From: Patescibacteria group bacterium
GTDB taxonomy: Bacteria > Patescibacteriota > Microgenomatia > UBA10105 > UBA927
Assembly (NCBI GenBank): GCA_003545435.1
Contig: DPYI01000014.1
Span: 1-5,175, forward strand
Direction: 5' to 3'
Length of the DNA stretch: 5,175 nt
Each line of letters opens with the position of its first letter. The first letter of the stretch is position 1. The notes beneath the pieces were generated by a model. It saw only the letters and a list, made by a program, of their open reading frames with translations, did not search any database and was not told the DNA's origin. The translations under genes and the position numbers were made by a program. This document shows positions 4,477 through 5,175 of the stretch, piece after piece.

Positions 4477-5169
4477 ATGGTAAACAAGACCATGACCCTT
4501 CATCAATACGCCGAACAATTGCGGGAACAAAACAAACCTCATGAAGCGCTCAGGATATACGAAGACGTAATTCTCGCGTATCAAGAACAAGGAGATTATG
4601 CCGGGTTGGTTGAAGCTCTCATGGGGCGGGGTTTGACATATAAACACCTCTATGGATTAACGCATGATGTGTCATTTGCTACTATTGCCAGACACACCGT
4701 CCTATCAAGTTTAGAAATTGCTCAAACCCACAATCTCAAGGATAAGATCTATCGTTGTTACTTTCATTTGGGTGAAATGGAGATTCTATTTCAAAACTAT
4801 GCCAGAGCTATAGAATGTTACACAACAGCCCTGTCACAGTATCCGAACGATGCAGCCGAAAAAGGGGATTTTCAATACCATCTCGGTTCGGCACAGTATA
4901 GGAGCGGCAACCGCGAGGAAGGAAAGAGAAATCTGATCGAGGGAATGAAAAAAATCGAAGAACATGAAAGCTCGACCGATTCCTTCCTCTTTCATGTCTG
5001 GCAGTCTGGTGGATACATGACTATGGCAGAGCTTTTGTGGCACGATGTTCCTATCGAAGCCAAAAAGTATTTACATCGCGCCGAGCAAATCATTAACGCT
5101 GATAATCGCCTAATCATCCGCAAACGGCAACTCCAGCAGCTAAAAGAAAAACTACCCACAACGGATTGA
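4477..5169 (+). CDS. Tetratricopeptide (TPR) repeat protein (230 aa)
   Basis: This is a soluble helical-repeat protein, expected to be a protein-protein interaction scaffold; the partner is unknown. The helix-turn-helix units lie at about residues 7-35 (LHQYAEQLREQNKPHEALRI), 43-83, 91-123 (YFHLGEMEILFQNYARAIEC), 131-164 (YHLGSAQYRSGNREEGKRNL) and 172-208. The third and fourth fit the TPR consensus best (G8, Y/A11, A20-type positions). The fifth reads FHVWQSGGYMTMAELL with IEAKKYLHRAEQII. The protein ends in a basic helix IRKRQLQQLKEKL. There is no signal peptide or membrane helix, so it is cytosolic. Similar ~230-aa TPR proteins occur as several copies in Microgenomates genomes, from memory. 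The gene is complete, has its own promoter and is not part of the decayed unit upstream. Confidence 0.85.
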   Translation: MVNKTMTLHQYAEQLREQNKPHEALRIYEDVILAYQEQGDYAGLVEALMGRGLTYKHLYGLTHDVSFATIARHTVLSSLEIAQTHNLKDKIYRCYFHLGEMEILFQNYARAIECYTTALSQYPNDAAEKGDFQYHLGSAQYRSGNREEGKRNLIEGMKKIEEHESSTDSFLFHVWQSGGYMTMAELLWHDVPIEAKKYLHRAEQIINADNRLIIRKRQLQQLKEKLPTTD

Positions 5170-5175
5170 ATCTAT

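Noticed and set aside
1..5175. CRISPR array, insertion sequence, tRNA, rRNA or phage genes
   Set aside because: No spaced direct repeats, terminal inverted repeats with a transposase, cloverleaf or phage-like genes were seen on either strand.

Overview
The window looks like a piece of a Candidate Phyla Radiation genome, most likely Microgenomates (Patescibacteria). This rests on three proteins of types I associate with that group: a GT39-like (PMT/ArnT fold) membrane glycosyltransferase, a DUF5674 protein followed by a ~110-aa conserved unknown, and a ~230-aa TPR protein. The base composition is moderate, the spacers are short, and almost no start has a Shine-Dalgarno sequence. The phylum call is from memory of protein families and was not searched.

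Left part (1-1234): small orphan genes. A charged 104-aa protein lies on the minus strand (142-456). A proline-rich 72-aa protein (620-838), a 21-codon ORF behind the best promoter of the window (895-960) and a 72-aa all-beta-looking protein (1016-1234) lie on the plus strand. The first 140 bases hold only ambiguous edge signals.

Middle (1224-3520): a 564-aa multi-pass glycosyltransferase on the minus strand, probably starting at a TTG (3105) directly behind a TATAAT box. Its promoter is divergent from, and shares its -35 region with, the promoter of the plus-strand DUF5674 gene. Past the 3' end of the glycosyltransferase lie a perfect 30-bp palindrome and a 34-codon ORF that looks like the N-terminal stump of a 2'-5' RNA ligase-like protein (thpR/LigT).

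Right part (3176-5169): DUF5674 gene, conserved 112-aa unknown (3-nt gap), a 39-aa single-pass membrane peptide, and (ATGA overlap) the decayed 5' end of an AarF/UbiB/ABC1 atypical kinase gene. Then comes an intact TPR-repeat gene with its own promoter.

Two themes stand out. First, at many genes a -10 box sits only 5-12 nt before the start codon, which predicts leaderless mRNAs. Second, at least two recognisable genes (ubiB-like, thpR-like) survive only as 5' stumps, so this looks like a region of gene erosion between intact housekeeping-type genes. I do not see a defence system, CRISPR array, transposon, tRNA or rRNA.
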